A stretch of 64,000 nucleotides of DNA, taken from positions 1,733,643 to 1,797,642 of the forward strand of contig CAJFCJ010000014.1 in assembly GCA_904063045.1 (NCBI GenBank), written 5' to 3'. Each line of letters starts with the position of its first letter. Position 1 is the first letter of the stretch. Below, piece after piece: positions 23,439 to 35,664 of the stretch. The notes beneath the pieces are model-generated. The model saw only the letters and a list, made by a program, of their open reading frames with translations. It ran no database searches and was not told the DNA's origin. Position numbers and translations under genes: made by a program. Source of the DNA: Dimorphilus gyrociliatus. Lineage: Eukaryota; Annelida; Polychaeta; Dinophilidae.

Positions 23439-25114
23439 TCATTCTGGTATAATTGAATGAAAAGCATCGGCCATTGCCCCAACAGCTCCCAAATATCCAA
23501 CTGGTTCAACAAAAACAACTTTCAGTTTTCCCTATTCAATTAGGATTATGAATTTTTTTTAATTATAAACTTTTTCAATTCAACTTATAAAACCTTGAAG
23601 AAACCTTGACATTGGTTAACAGTTTTTAGGCATATTCGCCTAATTGGATTATATGTCATAAAGTTACCGCAAACGTAGGCAACCTTAATGTCTTCTGTTT
23701 TGGCGGCCAAATACATCATTCTAGTATTATTTGATACTGTCGAATGAAGGATTGATGATACAACATCTTCTGTCTTAATATCTATTAAAATAGCGTTTGT
23801 TTTTTACTTTTCAATAAAAAAAAGTTTATAATTAAATAGAAGCAAAGAGAAAAGTCTAGTTTCTTCTCTTTTAAATATTTTAATGAAGACCTTTTATATC
23901 TACAATGTCCAGAGAGACTTTTCCAAATTTCGATGATAATAGACTACCACTGTAGTTGCCGTAGTTGTAGGTCGTTTCCTTTATTTGATAACTATCCATC
24001 TCTAATTCGCAAAGTTTGTCAAAGTGTTTATGTAAGTCTTTAATACATAGATCAACTTTCCAATTATCTCCGGAAGTAGCCATTTTTATTGCTTCTAAAT
24101 GATTTAACTGCGCGAATAAAGTTAATGTAAAAAAAATAGAAGAAAAGTGATAAGTTAAGGTCTACAAACGTTACTCATTTGAGAGATTAATCTTGACAAA
24201 CCAAGAAAACTACTTCCGCCCTCTCCACTTGCAGCCAACATTTTTATATCATTAACATCATTACCAACTTTTAAAAATTGTCCACTAGAACCAAATGAAG
24301 CTATCATAACGTTTTGTATTGGAATGTTGTTTATTCTCTTATCATCGTATATAAAAAGTGGTTTGTCAACATTTTTTGACATAAAATATAAACCCTTAGC
24401 TAAAGTTGTTAGTTCGTTGTCGTTAATATTCATCCTATGCAAATTAAAAACGATATTTGAATATTTATGAGGTATAGTTAAAGTTTATAAAATATAAAAA
24501 AAACTACTCTATATTTAAGGTATGCTCAAAAATTTTCTTGTAACTTCTTATTGAAATTCCACATCCGGAACATTTTATAATATCGCCCTTAAGCGTTTCT
24601 AGGAAGTTTTTCAAACTTTGAAATTCTTCTTTGTTGAACATTTTAAAGGTAATTATCTATTTTATTTAAAAGAGAGAGAGGGAGGGAGAGAGAGAGGGAG
24701 ATGAAAGAGATAGAATATATTTTCAATGAGAGAAAGAATACAAACGTTTCGTCTAGCAATACTCATCTTGATAAGGGTTGTTCCTAGTCATGAATATTTA
24801 TTCAGCCGTTGACATTTGCCAAAAAGAGAAATGAATATATTAGATGAAAAATAGTAATAATTTTCATTGTTTAATACAAAACATATCATTTAAGTAAGTG
24901 CACTTTGTAGGAAAATCCTCCTTACAAGTTTAGACTTAACCCTTTCATCCTTCGAAATATTTATTATAATTACATATCGCTGTCTTTAACTAGCTGGAGA
25001 ATAAGTTATATAGATTGTTTCCTACTTACCAACATCAACACCTAAGATAATACCATCTTTTTTCCAATAATCTTCTTTTAATAGTAAAGTTTCTTCAGTT
25101 TCATTATCATTCAT
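23439..25114 (-). CDS. Pantothenate kinase-like protein (type II PanK fold), divergent
   Basis: PanK phosphorylates pantothenate in the first step of CoA synthesis. Seven exons: 25030-25114, 24746-24783 (a 38-nt microexon), 24508-24656, 24170-24434, 23891-24107, 23594-23781 and 23439-23531. They sum to 1035 nt, an exact 344-residue frame. The ATP-binding motif GVDVGGTTLIKM is split by the first intron. Next come IKCSGCG (ATGGG position), NELTTLAKGL with the glutamate aligned to the catalytic one, GEGGSSFLGLSRL and EAIKMATSGD. The C-terminus has KVAYVCGNF and VVFVEPVGYLGAVGAMADAF. About 60-70 residues present in human PANKs after GGT are missing, so it resembles the short bacterial type II form. 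The arginine before the second glycine motif appears to be Lys or Met, and the phosphate loops are altered. Activity is therefore uncertain. Three or more donors are GTTT or GTC type. Confidence 0.82.
24671..24703. repeat. GA-rich microsatellite in PanK intron
   Basis: An impure GA/GGGA run on the plus strand. On the coding strand it is a CT-rich tract directly before the acceptor of exon 24508-24656, so it may serve as the polypyrimidine tract. Confidence 0.8.
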
Positions 25115-26077
25115 TTTTGAGTAGTTAATGAATATTATAAACTGTAATAGTAAAGAAAAATCTCTAATATAATGATAAAAGAAATAAATGAATAAGTTAA
25201 CATAATTACAAGATTAAAGGTAGTTGCAGCTATAGATGAGGAGGAGAAAAAATGAAAAGGATAGATACTAACCTTTGTAGCTCTTGACAACTGTTAGTTA
25301 AATGGACATATGCCTTATGTAAAGTGAAAATACACTAGCACGTATATATACAGACTATATACAGTATATATATACAGTACATATCTTTATATATAGCTTA
25401 TATTTATTTAATATAGATCCCTCTATATATAAATAGTTTCTAGCACATAGTATATATGAAGTTGTAACACTAATCTGCGTCTTTTAAGCCTAACCTTCAA
25501 CTCAAAAAATTACATCCTCATTTCTTTTTTTGTCTACTTCACTTTGTAACAATAGTCTATAGGTTTTAATCTCACTTTCTATTTTTAACAATGATTTATA
25601 TTATATTTATCTATAAAAATGCTGAGATTTCTCGATTTTTACGTGAAATGTTTACCATTTCTTTACTTTTTCGAGCAGTTTTGGCTTTTTTTATCAGTTT
25701 GGTTTGTCTTTCTTAGAAATTGTTCGAAACAGGGTTAAGTTTGTTATTTTTACCTAAATTCTAACCTTTTTCTTTTAAGGTTTAAAGTTTCTTCAGCTAT
25801 TCCTACTTAGATTTCGTAAAAAAATTTTCTGTGGCTTTAGAAAACAGTTTCTCTTTCAATTAAGCATCAGTGGGATGGGAATTAATAAATTATACTTAAA
25901 TTTAGAATAAAATTAATTAATTTAAATAAAAGTTGAGAAATTTCTTACATTAGATGTTGTTTAAAATATATTATATTTTTTTATGCTATTAATAGCGAAT
26001 TATACATAAATATTTGTGTTAACGCCATTAAAAAAATACAAATACGAAAATAACATAGGCGGTAATCAAAAATCAAA
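25115..26077. other. Divergent intergenic region (PanK / STXBP1)
   Basis: About 960 bp between two divergent starts. It is strongly AT-rich, with nested TATATAC / CAGTATATA palindromes at about 25345-25440. Both promoters should lie here; no gene was found. Confidence 0.5.
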
Positions 26078-29000
26078 ATGGCGCTCAAGACAGCAGTCCA
26101 TCAGAGTAAGTTTCTAAGTTTTCTCTGTTGATATTAAGTGTTACTCGATCATTGTCCGTTCAAGTTAATTAATAATTGTATTATAATGAGACTGAACATG
26201 CTTCATATGCGAAAAATTCTTACAAATAAAATTTTTCGTCAGTCCGTGATTTGTCATCACCTGATAATGAAACAATCGTAAAATTTATTAAAATCCAATA
26301 TGCATCAGAGTTAAAATTGTGAAGCATGAAGTTATATTAACGATTTTAAAAATTTGTTTTGTCTGATGGATGAAAACTGAAGGAAATGACAACAAAATAC
26401 TTCATTCTTTTTTCATATCAATCGCAGTAGATTGATGAAGCAAACTAATCAATACATCTTTACAAACGTTAGTTTGACAACATCGACAAATATGTTCATT
26501 TAATTATGATATTATAATCAGAGTAAACCTTGTTGATCATAAGTTTTATCACTTATTCTGGTAATCAATAAGATTGATTTTTTTTGCATTGCAGAGATGA
26601 TGACGGACGTCATCGGAACAATGAAGGGATCGGATTGGAAAGTTTTAATTCTAGATCAGCTTTCCACAAGAATGATATCTGCATGTTCGAAAATGACGGA
26701 AATAATGTCAGCTGGAATAACACGTAAATATATACTGTATACTACTATATATAGATATATGCATATTTTTTTTATGCCCAAGTGCCCATAAATCTTTTTT
26801 TCAAATAAATATTTAATCTCTTCACATTTCCTCTGCAGTTGTTGAAGATATTAACAAGAGAAGAGAGCCATTACCTCAATTGGATGCAATTTACTTAATT
26901 ACACCAACTGAAAAAGTAATTGTCTAATAATATGCAATATATATATACCTTTATTCAATATTATTTAAAGATTATTGAATTATTTTAAAATATTATCCTA
27001 TGTATTTCTATTAATCTATTGAGTTGGTAATTTCGTATTAATAATTAATATTTATTTCAATAAGACGAACCGATATTTAAAAAATTATTATTTAATATTA
27101 TTAAAGAGATAATAACAGTTAAAATTCTTTTTTATAGCGTTATAGCGTTTTTTAATGATATATACGGCTATGGAATATTTGATGATACGTATATTTATTT
27201 TACAGTCTATCCGCTCCATGGTTAACGACTTTGTGGACAGCAATCAACTCTATAAATGTGCTCATATATTTTTCACAGAAGGTAAATATTTATGAAGGAG
27301 TGAATATATGGAATATATTAGCATATATATACTTTTAAGATAATATAATATATTATATCTTTTATTTATAGCTTGTCCGGATGAGCTGTTTAACCAACTC
27401 TGCAATTCTGAAATGGCCAAAAGAAATTTAATCAAAACATGTAAGGAGGTAAACATCGCCTTCCTACCCTACGAAGGACAAGTTTTCTCGCTGGATGCAC
27501 CGGACATATTTGAACTATACTACAGTGGCAATAAAAGTCAAGCAAGAACCATAGTTTTTGAGAGAATAGCCGAGCAAATAGCAACACTCTGCAGCTGCTT
27601 GGGAGAATACCCAGGCGTTAGATACAGGCAGTACGTAATAATAAAATATATTCTTATTATATGGATTATTCTAAATAAATACTAATTTGTTTGTAATGTT
27701 TTTTTAAAGGGAATTCGATAGAAACGGCGAATTTGCTCAGCTAGTTCAGCAGAAATTGGATGCATATAAAGCAGATGATCCATCTATGGGACAAGTAAAT
27801 AATTATTTTACAATTATCTGTTAATTTAAAAATTGAATTTTATGAAAATATTTAGGGTCCACAAAAGGATCGTTCTCAACTCATTATTTTGGATAGAGGA
27901 TTTGATCCAATATCTATGTTTGTCCATGAATTATCTTTCCAAGCTATGGCATATGATTTACTTCCCATTGGTTAGTTAATCCTAAATTCATATATATTGT
28001 ATAAAGAAAATACATTATACTTCTATTGATTTTTTTGTTTTTTTTCTATTTTTATAACGAATTTTGTAAATTTTTAGATAATGACGTTTACAAATACGAA
28101 AGTCAATCCCCGAGTGGTGAAAGTCATGAAAGAGAAGTAATATTGGATGAAAATGATGATATGTGGATGGAGTTGAGACATCAACATATCGCAACTGTTT
28201 CTCAAGCAGTGACAAAGAAGTTGAAAGACTTTAGTCAACAAAAAAGATTTCAACAGGGTAGTAAGGCTCTTATGAGAGACGTCGCCCAAATGATTAAAAA
28301 GATGCCACAATATCAGAAAGAGCTGAATAAATACGCCACCCACTTCCATTTAGCGGAAGACTGCATGAAGCAATTTAAGAACATTGAAGAAATTATTAAA
28401 ATGGAGCAAGATTTAGCCACAGGATTTGATAGTAATGGTGACAGAATTCAAGTCCACAAAGAACCACCAAGACCCATGATAATGCAAATAATGAACCCTA
28501 ACGTCATCCAAAATGATAAAATTCGCTTAATAATGCTTTACATCATTCTTCGGGGAGGTATGAATGAGGAGAATCTCCGAAAGCTATTCGAACACGCTAA
28601 ACTTCCAACGGAAGACATAAACACAATAAAATGTCTGCAAAATCTAAATCTTACTGTAATACAAGAGGGAAATAGACGTACTGTGAAACAGCATTATCAG
28701 GCTGTAAATAGACGAGAAAGAACACATGAACAGCGATTCCAAATGTCTAGATGGGTTCCCTATGTCAAAGACATAATGGAAGAGGCAATCGAAGATAAGC
28801 TAGATCAGAGAAGGTAGAACATAAAATTCTTGCAACAGACAAACTGATACCATTTGTTAATTTATTGTGTCCTTTCAGATTTCCGTTCTTAAGCAGTGGT
28901 CCTCGAAGCATGATGGGCGGCAGTGCTCCAATAAGCGCAAGATATGGAAATTGGCACAATAAAGCACAAACACCAAAGAGCGGTCCTAGATTGATCATCT

Positions 29001-29249
29001 TCATTGTCGGTGGTGTGATGATGAACGAAATGAGATGCGCATACGAAGTTACTAATTACACGGGACGAAATCGTTCTAATTGGGAAGTGATTATTGGTAA
29101 GAAACCCATATCCACTATTTAATTGCACATTATCAATTTTATCTTTTAATATCATCCCAGGCTCTACTCATATAGCAACACCGGCAATGATGCTAGATCA
29201 CCTACGAAATCTCTGGTCGTCGTCAAATGCTGGTGTCTGTACTCCGTAG
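26078..29249 (+). CDS. STXBP1: Syntaxin-binding protein 1 (Munc18 / UNC-18 / ROP)
   Basis: This SM-family protein clamps and templates syntaxin for SNARE assembly in regulated exocytosis, above all at synapses. The start at 26078 gives [10 protein letters not shown], the first exon being only 25 coding nt before GTAAGT. Exon 2 begins at 26595. Conserved stretches in order are [19 protein letters not shown]-like (here ACSKMTEI), [42 protein letters not shown] and [15 protein letters not shown]. Later come [34 protein letters not shown] and the C-terminal [17 protein letters not shown] and [16 protein letters not shown]. Length is close to the family's roughly 590 residues. AATAAA lies at about 29698. 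The family is certain, and all conserved blocks sit in canonical order. Confidence 0.96.
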
Positions 29250-29790
29250 GATTCAGGGAAAACATTCTCTTCTGATTAAATATTAAATAGTCTCTTTCTA
29301 GTGCAAATTTCTCTCCACCATTAAACAGTCGTAGAAACAAAATTTTCTTCATTTCGTCACAAGGAACTGAGCTTGTTCTGAAATATGCTAGTCAACAATT
29401 TTTGATTGTAATACTATACTATATTTATATATATATATACATATATATACATATTTGTTTTTTTTGCTTTTCATTCTGAACTTTTAGACCGTTTTCTTAT
29501 TTATCAATGAAAAGTAGAGCTATCCCTGTTCGAACTCTTGCTGTTTGTGGTTATTCATTAATTTTAGACCATTATCTGTTTAACTCTTCAACCACTGAGT
29601 CCGAATTTAACATGACACGATAGATATATATATTCCATTGCTGAAGCTGGTAAACTACATTCCAATTAATACAGTGTAATGGCTTAATAGCTTACAAAAT
29701 AAAGCAGTTTTACATTTAAAAAAAAACAATTACAAAATACGATTTTTTAAGAAAATCAAGTTAAGAAATTAATCTATCTATGTATTTGAA
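29250..29790. other. Convergent 3' UTR region
   Basis: About 540 bp between the STXBP1 and KDSR stop codons. It contains a TA-rich run at about 29424-29453 and an AATAAA at 29698 that suits STXBP1. No other gene was recognised. Confidence 0.55.
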
Positions 29791-31119
29791 TTATTGTTTC
29801 TTTTTGTCCATTGATTCTTTAGCAATACGGTCGACTAAACGTCTAAAGTAGTATAAGTAGCACAAGCTAACTACTCTAACAATAGGTAGCAACACAACTT
29901 GTTGAGCACTTTCCAAAATCGATGTTGAGGGTCCAAATCCGCAAGTCGCGATTTTGGTAAAATAACCGTCGAGACCAATGCTTTGTAGAAATTTTCCCTT
30001 AATGGCAGTTTGGAAAATAGATTTCGCTACTTCGTCAGGCTGAAAAAGTTTAGCAGCCTCCGATATAAGTCGAGTCTCTTCCGGCTAATTATTTTAAAGA
30101 AAAAGCAGGTGTTATTAACTTTATTTATCAACTTTATTTATAAATAGAGTTCACCTTCACTTTATTTTCCTCCTCAAATCCAGGCGTCTCTGTATCAGGC
30201 GGATGAGCTATAGTTATTCTAATATTATACCGATTCAATTCCATTTGTAAACATTCAGCTAATCCTCTCAAAGCAAATTTCGAACCAGAGTAAGCTGTAT
30301 AGCCAAACAATCCAACCTGACCAGCTACTGATGAAACGAAAACAATTCGACCGTTATCTACCTTTTTAATTGATGGCAGCGCTGCACGAGTAACTTTAAC
30401 ACTTCCCATATAGTTTATATCCATTAAACTCTGAAAAATAAAATAGTTATACTGTAATTTAATTCAGTATTTTTTCTTTAAAAACCTTAAAATATGAAAA
30501 TTCCAACGAATCAAAACGACCAGAAGTCGACGTTCCTGCACAATTAATTAACATGGAAATATTACCCATTTTTTTCACAGAATCTTCAACACATCTTTCA
30601 ATTTGGTCGTAATCATCAGTTATATCACACAAAACGCAGAGAATATTCTGTTTTATTCATAAAATAACTTAATTAATTCAAATTGATCACATTAAATGTC
30701 CTACAAGTTTATCTGATTTAGCTGCTTTCTCACACATTGTTTTCGTTTCTGAAAGCCTCGCCTATTTTTAAAAAGGGAAAGATATCAATTAATAATTTTC
30801 CAATATGAATAACTTCTATTTTAAAAGCTTTTAATACCTCATTTCTTGCTAAAAGTGTTAAATGAGCCCCTGATTTTGCTGCTTCAATCGCAAGTGACCT
30901 TCCGATACCGCTGGATGCGCCTGTAATCTAAAACAGGTGAAGCCGAAATTATGACTGATGTCTTTTTTTAAAATATTATTTTTTTAAAGTATAGAAAATA
31001 ACCAGAATATGAGCATTTTTTGGATTGAACTTCTTAGGAGATATTAATCTATCAATGACGTACATAAGAACAACCAAAGCCGCCGGAGAGGCAATACATA
31101 TTAGTAGAAAAGTCGTCAT
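29791..31119 (-). CDS. KDSR: 3-ketodihydrosphingosine reductase
   Basis: KDSR reduces 3-ketosphinganine to sphinganine with NADPH, the second step of sphingolipid synthesis, at the cytosolic face of the ER. The start at 31119 ([20 protein letters not shown]) provides an N-terminal membrane anchor. The short-chain dehydrogenase core follows: [10 protein letters not shown] (cofactor loop), [29 protein letters not shown] (catalytic Ser region) and YSGSK (catalytic Tyr and Lys). [15 protein letters not shown] is a KDSR signature. The C-terminal exon (29791-30084) carries [26 protein letters not shown] and a hydrophobic helix before the lysine-rich tail. Exons are separated by introns of about 50-60 bp. 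Length (about 330 residues) fits the family. Confidence 0.95.
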
Positions 31120-31714
31120 ATTTCAGTTGAACTTTAACTCACTGTTTATGGCATGAGAACCTTTTCTAGAGGTATTGGGACTTACTAAAACTGGACAGTA
31201 ATTTTCCAACATACTGAATGAAACTTTTTATACTAAGCTTTTAATAAAAAACCCTGTTGTAACTATTTGCCAATTTTTGCAATGGTCCCTCTCATATTTT
31301 TTTCTATATATAAATTCAGCAAAGATACCTTGGCTGGCGCCTAACAGCCTGCATTTCTTTCTCAGGCGCTGTACTCGAATTGTGTAATAATATAATTATA
31401 CTATTTGTAAGGTAAAACATGGAAGAAATAATTAAATTAGTTATTACAACATAAAGTGTTCAAGTTCTATGTAATTTTCATTTTTGAGTCAAAGTTATAT
31501 TATTTTTAAATATTTAAATATTTTAGTATTTCCTCAGTAAAATGATAATCCTGTTTTAGTAAGTCCCAGTGTTATAGCTACACTACTAGCGTCCTCTTAC
31601 GAAAGTGATATAAACTGGAAAAAAATAATAATATATGAATAATAGATTGAATGTGAATTTTATTTAAAGAAGAAATATTTCAATTTTGAACGTTCCGAGA
31701 ATCCATTGGAAAAT
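31120..31714. other. Intergenic spacer (KDSR upstream / TRMT10 downstream)
   Basis: About 595 bp between two minus-strand genes, expected to contain the KDSR promoter and the TRMT10 3' UTR. No recognisable element was seen. Confidence 0.5.
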
Positions 31715-32809
31715 TTAAACTTTTTTTCTTTTAGGTAAAACTGTTTCAAAAGCTTCTTTCCAATCATTTTGTTCACTAAACTTTAACAAAATATCAAAAA
31801 CATGGTTAACCGCTAGAACTTTTCTTTGACACATTTGTATATATTTTCCTATTGGTAGCTGTGCATGAGAAATACCTCGTTCTTCGGCTAACTTTAAGCA
31901 AAGTCCTTTTGAATGATTGTGATCGACCAGACCTCCTATTATATAAACCTTATCCACTTCAAGAGTATTTAAAACATTTTCCGAATCACTACTTAGGTAA
32001 ACAATTGATTTTTTATCAAATTCCTCGTAATAAGGTTTGTCTAAGAAAACAATGTCCCAATTGTCCGAGCCTTTAATTTGAAGTTGATTTAAAAGTTCAC
32101 CGCTCGCATTGCATATGTGTAATTGTAGAGGTGACGGAGCTCTTCTATTCACGGCGTAAGAGTTTTGTATTTGCTTTGATAAGCAACCAATATCCTGGAA
32201 GGCAAAATGTTAATAAAAGAAAGAATATTTTTTCTTCAACAATAAGCAAACCTTTTCATTCATTAAATCGTTGAATCCACAGTCCATAACAACACGAATC
32301 TGGCAAGAGGATTCTTTCATTTTCCTCTTCTTGAGACTTTTTCTGGATGGTGGTACTTCAAGACCCTTTTCCAAACATTCTTTCCTTCTTTCTTTTTTCC
32401 TCAATTTTTCCTGTTGTCTATTCAATGAAAATAGCTTTTTACTTTATTTTTAATAAAATCTATTAACAATTAATCTATTGAACAGGAATATAAATATTCT
32501 ATAGATTTCTTTAAAAAATACGACTTTAATAGCGCTTCTCTGTCTATTTATCCGTTAATAAAAGTATTGGTTGAGACACAAATATAGATTATAGAATAAA
32601 TTCTTACACTGTAAATCTTAATGGTAAATGAAAAACTCAAACCTTTTTTCTGATCTGAATGCCATTCTTTTTTCGTATTTAGCAAGCTTTTTCTGCTGTT
32701 TTTTTGATAATGTAGGCTCAATTTTATCTGCATTATCGCTCTCATCCTGTTTTCCTGCTTTTTCGTCAATCTTCTCAGGTTCATAATCCTTATTAGCAGT
32801 TTCTTCCAT
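31715..32809 (-). CDS. TRMT10A: tRNA (guanine-9-N1)-methyltransferase, TRMT10A type
   Basis: A SPOUT-fold enzyme that methylates N1 of guanosine 9 in tRNAs using S-adenosylmethionine. Exons are 32643-32809, 32252-32417 and 31715-32194, summing to 813 nt or 270 residues. The N-terminal third is acidic then basic (LSKKQQKKLAKYEKRM; RKKERRKECLEKG), as in TRMT10A/B. The catalytic domain shows VVMDCGFNDLM, SYAVNRRAPSPLQLHI, IVYLSSDSENVL, VYIIGGLVDHN (SAM-binding knot), HAQLPIGKYI and KVLAVNHVFDILL, and ends LPKRKKV. TRMT10A is favoured over the mitochondrial paralogue because no presequence is visible. Both introns have GTTTG donors (GTTTGA and GTTTGC), but the joined frame is intact. Confidence 0.93.
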
Positions 32810-33391
32810 ATCAATTTATAAATGTATCAAAAAATTTTGCAGGAACCGAACGATACTAATAATAAAAGTTACAATTTATATTTGCAATATCTCTTGCAGT
32901 TGACACATGCAGGAAACTGGTATTAAATAGTAAACACAACTTTAAAACTTAAAGAAAGCCAATCATTTATTCTTATTTCTCATAGTTTATTTAAAGTAAT
33001 CTCTCCGGAATGAACGTGAAATTGTTTATCCTTTATATATAAAAGAATGACGAAACAGCAGGCAATGATAATAATACCACATTATTCATACAAAACACAA
33101 GAATTTAAGAATTAATCATGTATTCAACAAAAATGAAATTTGCTTATTTTCTCTTTATAAATATTTAAAGCTAAAGAACATTTGTCCTAAGTTTCAAAAG
33201 TTTACTGTGTTTATGCAAAAATGTGCATATACATATGTCTATTAAAGAGGCACGAGAGGTTTTGTGAATTTTTTTGTAGTTGATTTTTGAAAGGTAATTT
33301 TAAATGGCGCTGAGCACATCCCGTCAAAATATTTAATTATTACACACCACTATAACAAGGAAATAATCGTCCTAGAAAATATTGTCAGAAA
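32810..33391. other. Intergenic spacer
   Basis: About 580 bp between the TRMT10A start and the SDF2 stop, both on the minus strand. AT-rich, with no recognisable gene or repeat. Confidence 0.5.
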
Positions 33392-34268
33392 CTATAATTC
33401 ATCATGGTGATGAGTTTCTGTTGATTTTTGCCAGTTTGAAGTATCTGAGGGCTTGATGTAAACGCCTTCGGCGACTTTCCATGCATTTTTAGAACTTATT
33501 CCATGAGCTGCGCTAACTTCCATTTGCCCTTTGATTGGACGACCATAAGTTTCTCCACTTATATGCAAATATCCAGAAGTTACAACGTGTTTCAGGCGTA
33601 TTTCCTCATCTCTCCTCCAAGAAGTTTCATCACATTGTACGTTCCAATTGTCACCTAAAAAAGTTTTTCACACGTTAAAGACTTATTAAAAAGAATAAAT
33701 AGATGAAGTTTTATAAAATTTTTACCATCATCTCCTACACCCGCTTCTCCAAATGCTGATACCTCGTAGTTGTTCGAAAGGGGTGATTGGAAATGATGAC
33801 TATGTAAATTTCTTCCAGTATTCATATGAGTAAGACGAATAGTTTGTCCACACTTGATTGGTGTTCCTCGCACACAGTCCGACTTGGCTTTTCCTTTTAT
33901 TCTCCAGTAGCTGTTGTTATCCTCTGATGCATGAACTGCCGTTACAGATTGCTGTTGGCTTCCTGATCCATATTTGACATCATGAGAATGTAGTCTTGTA
34001 CCATAGTTAACATTTTTCAATTTTATCATAGATCCACAAGTCACGTATTCATACTGCATTCCTGTTTTCAAAACCGAACGGCTATAAAGATACGCACGAA
34101 AATAGGGTATATTTGATACAGAGCTCAATTCAAACAATTAATAACAACAGTAAAGCTTATGAACTTTTCCCTATTAATTGAAGAACTTAAGTACTTACGT
34201 CCCTCTACTTTATTGGTAATTAAGTAGACAACAAACAAGAAAAAGCAGGAAAAAAGATAAGTATTCAT
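33392..34268 (-). CDS. SDF2: Stromal cell-derived factor 2-like ER protein (MIR domain)
   Basis: SDF2/SDF2L1 proteins work with ER chaperone complexes in folding quality control. Exons 34199-34268, 33726-34061 and 33392-33654 sum to 669 nt, or 222 residues. Exon 1 encodes a signal peptide (MNTYLFSCFFLFVVYLIT). Three MIR repeats follow: VTCGSMIKLKN with RLHSHDVKYGSGSQQQSVT; GTPIKCGQTIRLTH with NLHSHHFQSPLSNN and EVSAFGE; and RRDEEIRLKH with ISGETYGRPIKGQ. The C-terminus is HDEL, an ER-retrieval signal. The acceptor for exon 2 was placed at 34061 because only that site keeps the frame and joins just before the first MIR motif. Confidence 0.94.
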
Positions 34269-35664
34269 TTTAACAACCGACCATTCAGCGGGCTACACGT
34301 TTACAAGTAGGCCTATATGATATAAAATTAAATATTCTCATCAACAGTTTATTACAGGAGATACATGTTATTTTTTTAACCTACGTAATTCCATTAGTTA
34401 CACACATGACATGTCAGTTAACTTATATTTATCAATTATTCTTGCTATTCAAATACTCTCTGCCTTTATGAGTGATTTTATACAAAGACTTTTCTGCGTT
34501 CCTAGAACTGGTTAACATACAGCGAATAAAATTTCTGAATAAATAGATTATCATATGTTGTTTGGTAAGAGTAAAGATAATTCAATATGCGCAGGTTAAG
34601 AGGATATTGCGAAATTTCTGATAGTCTTCGAGCAACTTTAGGGAGAGCATAACTTCCGCTCTGAATTACTTATATCTATATATATTTATTAGTATATATA
34701 TATATAAAGAGAAAATTATTAGTATTGCTTCTAAAGGATTGCAGAATATTCTTGAACATTCATCGATATTTATCGAATTTCCAATGTTTCAACGCGCTGT
34801 AAATTGACAACAATAAAATAAATTGCGTTGGTAAGTTCTAACGTTAGTTTCAAGGTAATGAATAATATATGAACCATAATTTTTTGAATAACAATATATT
34901 ATTTGTTGTATAACCATGATTAAACATAGGAAGGTATTTTTAAAATATGCTGTATCATAATAAAATTTAAAAACAGCTAGTTGATGTATCGAAAAGTTAA
35001 AAAAATTTAAGAATTATTGGCTTCCTCATTGTAAAAAGATTTGAGTGTATTATCTATTTTCGTCATATAACAGAAAACAGTATAAAACATTAACAGTGTT
35101 TAGTTACATTATGTAACTATTAAGGGTGGTCTGCTTGAGTTCTTTCTTTGTTGTTTTGTTGGACGCCATATTTAACTGACTGTTTTATTTACCTATTACG
35201 CTGTTTTGTCGATTGCTGCGAGCCTGTGGCGCTAGAGACTGTGACGTCATCTCTCATTCTTCTGCTTGATATTCGCTAGTATATTTTCACTTTCTTCAAT
35301 TTCTGCAGATTTTCCAACAAATTTTAAATCTTTTTCTGTATTAATTTACCCATCAATTACGTAACAACATACTGGATGTATTCAACTCATAAATCATAGC
35401 AACTCTAACTAATTTATAGGTACCTTCTTTTTCATTCAAACACCTCTGTTTTTAAGGATGAATATAATATTTTTGAGAGGTTAAATGAATACTTCAGCCT
35501 AGATGTCTTAGTTTTTTTGACGATCACAACATGTATGATTATAGGAATAACGGATTGACTATAAGCAATGATTGTGGATAATAGTTCAACTTTCTTTATA
35601 CAGGGAAAAATATTCAGGTATCGTCAAGCGTGTGAGAAAACGGAGTATACATTATCCATCAAAC
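34269..35664. other. Divergent intergenic region (SDF2 / HECTD1)
   Basis: Nearly 1.4 kb, the longest gene-free stretch in the window. It should contain the SDF2 promoter on the left and the HECTD1 promoter and 5' UTR on the right. Around 35140-35260 base composition becomes less AT-rich and includes a perfect CRE-like octamer. A TTTATACAG acceptor-like site at about 35603 could end a 5' UTR intron or be a trans-splice site. No protein gene was seen. Confidence 0.55.
35242..35249. promoter_or_regulatory. CRE-like palindrome TGACGTCA
   Basis: A perfect TGACGTCA octamer, the consensus for CREB/ATF factors, in the least AT-rich part of the region upstream of HECTD1, about 420 bp before its start codon. 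Position and composition suggest a core promoter; binding is inferred only. Confidence 0.4.

Noticed and set aside
33655-34137. Longer first MIR exon of SDF2 running to 34137
   Set aside because: No splice joins it to the signal-peptide exon in frame. The acceptor at 34061 does, and gives the expected domain start.
35572-35664. N-terminal extension of HECTD1 from an upstream in-frame ATG
   Set aside because: The extra residues have no counterpart in the family, whereas the ATG at 35665 aligns with the known start. An acceptor-like site also lies within the extension.
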